A stretch of DNA of 64,000 nucleotides from Hericium rajendrae. Taxonomy: Eukaryota > Basidiomycota > Agaricomycetes > Russulales > Hericiaceae. Position 1 is the first letter of the stretch. Every line of letters starts with the position of its first letter. Position numbers and translations under genes: made by a program. The stretch is from the NCBI GenBank assembly GCA_033439255.1, contig CM065878.1, positions 3,782,001 to 3,846,000 on the forward strand, written 5' to 3'. Of this stretch, positions 59,055 to 64,000 are shown piece by piece. The notes beneath the pieces were generated by a model. The model was given only the letters and a program-made list of their open reading frames with translations. It had not been told where the DNA came from and searched no databases.

Positions 59055-60770
59055 CTATGTCGTAGACTGCCCCTGGTTTCCATTATCGTTACCGTTCCCA
59101 GACGCGTCCCCCATATTCATAAACGCCGCCATATCCATGAAATTCATATCTGCACCCGCAGCGGCATCAAACGATAACCCGGCATCCAAAGACGAGAAAC
59201 TGGAAAAGTCGATGGCATTCATGTCGAAGGCGGGCTCAGGTCCACCGACTGCCTGAGGTTCGTTTGATGATGACGCTGCCGCGTTCGAAGCGCTGAAACT
59301 CGCTAAGAGGGCGTTTGCTGACGGTCCAGAGGATGTTGAAGGCTGGTTGTTAGAGTTGGCAATATCGGAGGAAGGAAATTGTGAATTGCTCGTGTCGGCC
59401 TGTAGGGAATTTGTGCCCTAACGAGGCAAAGATGTCGGCACCAGCATCGGTACGGCCTGTTGTATCGGGCTTCGACAACGCGGACAGGATCTCGGCGTGT
59501 AGTGTATCATCGTCCTCTTTCTTCGCCTCTTTGGTCTCCGCAGACAACCTCGAATCGAAGATATTCACGTCCCCTGTTCCCGCATCGCCGAAAAGATCCT
59601 GTACATTGGACATGTCGATGTCCATGCTGTCCAAGTCCAGCTCAATCGGCTTATCTGCGGAACTACCCAGCCCAGGGTCGTTGCTCGATTGAGGAGCGCC
59701 CGAGTCCGAATCAGGCAGCGACGTGAGGTCAATGTCCACTGGTCTGTTGGCGGGCACGTCAGAAGACGCCAACGCGGCCATGAAGTCGTGCGGAGGAAAC
59801 TCCGACACTGCTGTGTTTCGTCCCGACTTCGGAGCGAGAGTGACTGGCGACGCTAATCCCTGCGATATCTCTTCGGGATTAATACGCAATGCGGCAGCTG
59901 AGAGATCAAGCTTGTGGGGAAACTGAGGGCGATTTAAAGTTGAAAGCGATATAGTGGAGGGGCGCCGAGCGGAGGTAACAGGCGTGGCCACGGGAGGCGA
60001 GGCAAGTGGTGTCTGTGGGTGTGGGATGGCGGGAGGCCCCATAGGGCTGGAAGTCAGAAGAGTAGGTTGAGCAGTTAAGTCGCTCGTTGCGGCAGATGTG
60101 GCGGGAGCTTCGGGTGTAAAGGGCCTCATCTCCGTGCTCTCCTTCAAGGCTGCTGCCTCGGCTTCGGCCTGAATATGAGCTTTCTCAAGCTCTAAGTCTC
60201 GTTGTAAGATGGAGATGGAACGGAGCTGAAAGACAGAACTCAGCGCTCAGCACGGCAAGATGAATAGATACTCACGAGATGAGATTCCATGGCATCGCAT
60301 AACAAGTCATATTTCTCTACCTCGCGCCCCAAGGCTGCTGTGAGAGATTGTGGTGGACGAGCAACATATTTATTAATACCACTGACATGTGTTTCAGAGA
60401 CTGTAAACCGAATGAAGACGAGTGAAAGCGTACAGTCGACGAGCATCTGCATAGAAGCCATATATCTGTCCAGTCTTTACTGCAATATTCTGCACGGCAT
60501 GCGAATTTTAGCACAGTTGCCTGAGGGAGACGTCAGGTAACGCACTCTGAGACATCCGGTCAGCATATCCACTTCAGGCTCCAAGATAGCTTGAGGTGGT
60601 TTGGGGTCAGGCGGCGGTAGCATGCTCCCTTCCTTGGAGGGTGACTTGGAGACAGATATGGAAGGGAATGATGCTGCCGTTGGTGTCGTACTTGAAGGAG
60701 GTGGTGCGGGCTTGCCTGGAGACAAACTTGTGGGCGCATTTTTACGCACCATACGAGGTTTTGGAGGCAT
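59055..60770 (-). CDS. Unrecognised acidic low-complexity protein
   Basis: I do not recognise this family. The start MPPKPRMVRKNAPTSLSPGK is basic and Pro/Ser-rich. Then come PEVDMLTGCLR, an exon that can read IYGFYADARRLYAFTRLHS, and a helical block LGREVEKYDLLCDAMESHL and ISILQRDLELEKAHIQAEAE. The centre is Pro/Ser/Thr-rich with SARRPSTISLSTLNRPQFPH. The C-terminal half is acidic: PVDIDLTSLPDSDSG, IELDLDSMDIDMSNVQDLFG, then a Ser/Asn-rich end with FDMNAIDFSSFSSLDAG and MNFMDMAAFMNMGD. The repeated acidic-hydrophobic units resemble activation domains, so a nuclear coactivator or Mediator-like role is possible. The frame is broken at 59416-59418, where GGG on the coding strand would need to be GG. 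It is head to head with the UVRAG-like gene. Confidence 0.65.
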
Positions 60771-61143
60771 TGCGAAGGTAAACAATGAAGAGAGAGAGTG
60801 AGGGCGGTCAAGACGCGAGAGCGCCGCAGTCGACGCGCCTCGCGCCGTCTGGAATGGAAGTTACGGGCCGACGCCCCTTCGCTCAAGCCAAGCCTCCGAG
60901 CTTCAGCAGCACTTGCAGTGCACATCTACGACAAACACCTCCCTCATTTTCGAAATCTTTTATATACGCATTTGGAGTCTGGCGTTCCATTATTGCCAAG
61001 CAAGCGACATCACAGCAACCTCACTGGCCTTCGTGCTTTGTCCCCTCGTGCGCACCATCTCACAGGCTTTGCACTGCCCCGGCCGTGGTGACGCTGGACC
61101 GGAAAGGAATCTACGCTGAGCGCGTCGACGCTTTGGATTTGCG
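60771..61143. promoter_or_regulatory. Shared divergent promoter, acidic protein / UVRAG-like gene
   Basis: 373 bp between head-to-head starts. A TATA-like TTTTATATACG lies near 60958-60968. It lies about 180 bp before the plus-strand start and 190 bp before the minus-strand start, so it could serve either gene. No other motif was seen. Confidence 0.4.
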
Positions 61144-64000
61144 ATGGTTTCGGAGGAAAGGGGTGGCGTCAAGTCGGACGAGAGAGGAATCCTCCGCGAC
61201 GAGGAATGGCAGTTACAAGTTGAGTATCGGTCCTTGTGCTCCCCTCAGTCGCTGATACGATGTCACCTTTGTCTTGGGATTCCTTTGCATAGCGTCTCGT
61301 CAGGCATATTTCATGCATTGAGATCAAGAACTTGACGCCGTTTCCCGTACGCGACGCCTTCGCGTCTGCTCTCTCGCAGCCTTCCGAGCACTCCCAATTC
61401 ACGGCCTTAGGACACCTGTCGGATGATCTAGACGTGACTCTCGCACGAAAGCGACCACGCAAGATCTCTACGGCATCTGTGGGAACAGTCAAGAGCTCAA
61501 AGCACGAACATGCGAATCCGGAAGACTCTCGGTCGCATGACTTGAGAGGTCGAAAACGCACGCTCTCACGTCCCACTGCACTGGATGAAGCGGGCGAGGG
61601 GGACAGCCCTACTTCCGAGAGTTCTTGGCGGCCCACGGCCATCTCAGGGACAGGGCCCACCATTCGACCGCATCGTGCGCGAACTACGTCCATGGTGTCA
61701 AATGGAAGCCACAATGCACCATCCTCCCTGCTGCCGTCGTCCTCGAGCTTCTTCCCTGATAATTCTCAGAAGACGCTAGAGAACGTAATTCAGTCGCGTT
61801 TGGTTGAGACCTTCATTAGCATCACCGTGCCGTCGCCGTCGCCCTCCGTCTCCCGCTCGCACACACCGGATGCATTCCCGCATCCATCTTCCTTCCCTCG
61901 CACACCATCCCCAGACGTACCCTCTTTACCGCCTCACAATGCTCCCGCATCTCGAGACAGGTTCTCGAACTCGCAGTCGAAGTCTCACACTATAACAACG
62001 AGCATATCCCGCCGCAGTGTACGCGCCAGTAGCAGCGCTGCAAGTTCTTCCAAACCTTCCTCCAGTCGGCATCAACCATCCGCCAGCGTCCGCTCGTTGG
62101 ATATCGCCGTCAAGTGCTCGTGGAGGGGCGGCTTCGGGCGCGATCAAGGCAAACGGCGTCCATACAAAGGCATCCGCTTCTGCTTCACATATTTCTCATA
62201 CCGCTTCACCCTCCCTCACTTTCCCGTCTAATCCCAAACCTCCTTCAGTCCCAAATTATCTGTCACCCATCCACGCCCCGTCGATAAATCCCTCTTTTCC
62301 TCTCGATCCTCGTTCCGGATATGAATTCGCCCCGTGGACGGATCTAACGGCGTCAAGTATCATTTTACGGCTGTGGGCCAAGGTCGGCCCTCTGTCAGCA
62401 AACCTGAATGTCAAAGGCAAAGGTAAACAGACAGCTAGCATAGCGGAAGACTCCGATCCGCCATGGAAGCTTATGGAGGAATGGAGTATACTGTTATCCG
62501 AGTTAATCCCGCTACCTGAACAGGTTAGTGAACGTCGGCGAGCTACACCTAATGACTTACCCTTACACACCCGATTCTTTTGACACAGTTAGCCGAACAT
62601 CCGTGCCACCTCCCCCCAAACACCGTCCTCGTACACCTCTCTCCACCTGGGAAGACGTTCTATCTGCCTCCACCAATTAAGTCCGCGCTCTCCTCGCGCT
62701 CTCCATCCCCGTCTGTCGGATATGTGTCCGAACCTGAAATTCGCGGCGCAGGGGAATTATTCACCCACTCATCCCTTACCGAGACTTCTGGCGATAACCA
62801 TGGTGATCACGCCGCCAGGCCACCAGATAGTGTACAACGCCCGTCCCGGCTCAATCACGACATTACGCGGAGTGCGGGATGGCAAGATCTCGTCAAGTGC
62901 GTTGCTGATATAGTCATGTATGTTGCGCTACTAGACTTATTTCCACAGGCTTGTTACCCTGCAATCTGCAATTGTGGACACTCAGCAGTCCCTTTCAAGG
63001 CGTCGTCTGTGAAATCGACAATCTCCTTGCCACAGATGAGACTACCGCCTTCGTAAGTCATCCCGTGCTGATGGAATCTTTAGCGATGTATTGACGTTCT
63101 AGCGGCGGGAAATTTCGGAACGAGAAGCAAGAGTCGCGCAGTATAGAGCTGATACGAATTCAGTCCGCAAGAACTCTGAATCTCGTAAGTATGGCCGTCC
63201 ATGTGTTTGGTCCAAGCGTCGCTTACTTGCATGCTAGTTTCCGCCCGTATCCTAGCCAAACGCGACTCATTGCGATGTCGAAGGAGTCGCTTGCGCAGGC
63301 GAGACAGCTGGAGAATGAGGCGGCATCATCACGGCAACTTCGAGAAGAAGAGATTGCGGAGGAGCGGTATGTTTCATACGGTCTTCTCACTGATCGTCTT
63401 GCTGACGCGCGGTGTCCGCGCAGGAGTCGCGTTCAGGACCTTCGCAATCGCATCCGCCCTGTGCGCATAACCCTCTTGTCCACACTCGCCTCAATATTTC
63501 CCATCGACCTTCTCTCGGGACCGGATCTCCTCTATACAATCTTACAAGTGCCGCTGCCTATACCCCTCGGCGCAACTGACCCAGCACCGCCGCTGAGCTT
63601 GCCATCTCACAAGGAGGTGACGGAGGACGCAGTGGCCACCGCCCTCGGATATGCTGCGCTTGTCGTGCAATTACTGGCGGTATACCTCAACAAAGCGCTC
63701 GTATATCCTATAACGTATGTCGGCAGCAGGAGCCTGATACGGGATGGGATCTCTGCGATGGTCGGCCCTCGGATGTAAGCTGGACGTTCGCCCACACCGT
63801 GCCTGACCTTACCTGCCTTTGACAGGTTTCCTCTGTTTTCCAAAGGCGTCGACACGTACCGCTTTGAATACGGCGTATTCCTACTAAATAAGGATATCGA
63901 ATTGGTATGTTGTTTAATTTTCCTTTGGGAAGATCTGAGGTCGGCTAATTTGTTTGCTCGCTTAGTTAATGTCAGACCGAAATCTACGGGCCCTGGACAT
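61144..64000 (+). CDS. UVRAG/Vps38-like subunit of PI3-kinase complex II, partial
   Basis: A UVRAG/Atg14-family protein. Members join Vps34, Vps15 and Beclin-1/Vps30 on endosomes or autophagic membranes. The first exon is MVSEERGGVKSDERG. After an intron comes RLVRHISCIEIKNLTPFPVR, then GHLSDDLDVTLARKRPRKIS and a long Ser/Pro-rich insert. The C2-like part includes WTDLTASSIILRLWAKVGPL, WKLMEEWSILLSELIPLPEQ, LPPNTVLVHLSPPGKTFYLP. The coiled coil has ISEREARVAQYRADTNSVRK and LAQARQLENEAASSRQLREE. The BARA-like C-part has RIRPVRITLLSTLASIFPID, LGYAALVVQLLAVYLNKALV and, at the right edge, FPLFSKGVDTYRFEYGVFLL, NKDIEL. The frame shifts once near 62085-62130. The gene continues past 64000, so the C-terminus is missing. 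Confidence 0.87.

Noticed and set aside
1-64000. CRISPR arrays, insertion sequences, LTRs or other intact transposons
   Set aside because: No regular spaced repeats, reverse transcriptase, integrase, transposase or paired terminal repeats were seen.
1-64000. tRNA or rRNA genes
   Set aside because: I looked for T-arm GGTTCRA motifs with matching acceptor stems in the gene-free gaps and found none convincing; a scan with a dedicated tool could still find one.

Overview
The window is nuclear DNA of a filamentous basidiomycete fungus, most likely an Agaricomycete. The evidence is dense genes on both strands, GC-rich coding sequence, many short GT-AG introns of about 45-70 nt inside recognisable eukaryotic families, an Agaricomycete-type orphan seven-helix membrane protein, a copper-fist regulator, and a basidiomycete-style tyrosine phosphatase with an N-terminal rhodanese domain. 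No bacterial operon, CRISPR array, rRNA, tRNA or intact transposon was found.

Layout. 0.5-7.5 kb: SDO1/SBDS ribosome-maturation factor (minus), a BAR-SH3 amphiphysin of the hob1/RVS167 type (plus), Ku80 (minus). 7.8-12.7 kb: an SNF2/STH1-class remodeller with bromodomain (plus). 13.2-16.3 kb: an orphan multi-helix membrane protein (minus) and an unresolved stretch. 16.3-21.6 kb: a very long rhodanese-PTP phosphatase (minus) with a 2.1 kb gene-free upstream region that contains an imperfect duplication. 23.8-34.3 kb: ALG1 mannosyltransferase (minus), NFU1 (plus), HEM3 (plus), a UBE2W-type E2 (plus), a copper-fist transcription factor (minus), ISA1 (plus). 35.1-45.5 kb: a quinone oxidoreductase (plus), GID1/RanBPM (minus), UMP1 (plus), an FAD amine-oxidase-like protein (minus), splicing factor MFAP1 (minus). 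46.1-54.5 kb: a WGR-PARP (minus), an HMG-box factor (plus), a URA1-type dihydroorotate dehydrogenase (minus), TRAPPC5/Trs31 (minus). 54.6-64 kb: a BTB protein (plus), a cullin-N-only protein (plus), an unrecognised acidic low-complexity protein (minus), and a UVRAG/Vps38-like protein running off the right edge (plus).

The genes are mostly unrelated housekeeping functions. Several pairs are head to head with short shared promoters. NFU1, HEM3, the copper regulator and ISA1 put four metal or cofactor genes within about 8.5 kb.

The most important caution is that many conserved genes carry apparent one- or two-base indels, mostly single-base losses in homopolymers, where the conserved protein continues in the next frame. 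This looks more like uncorrected sequencing error than mass pseudogenisation. Coordinates below run from chosen start to stop across such breaks. Splice sites were read by eye. I found no convincing new multi-gene system. The best leads are a stand-alone cullin N-terminal protein, paired GTCAC palindromes upstream of the copper-fist gene, a three-hairpin element near 53.5 kb, and an MFAP1 with an added zinc knuckle.
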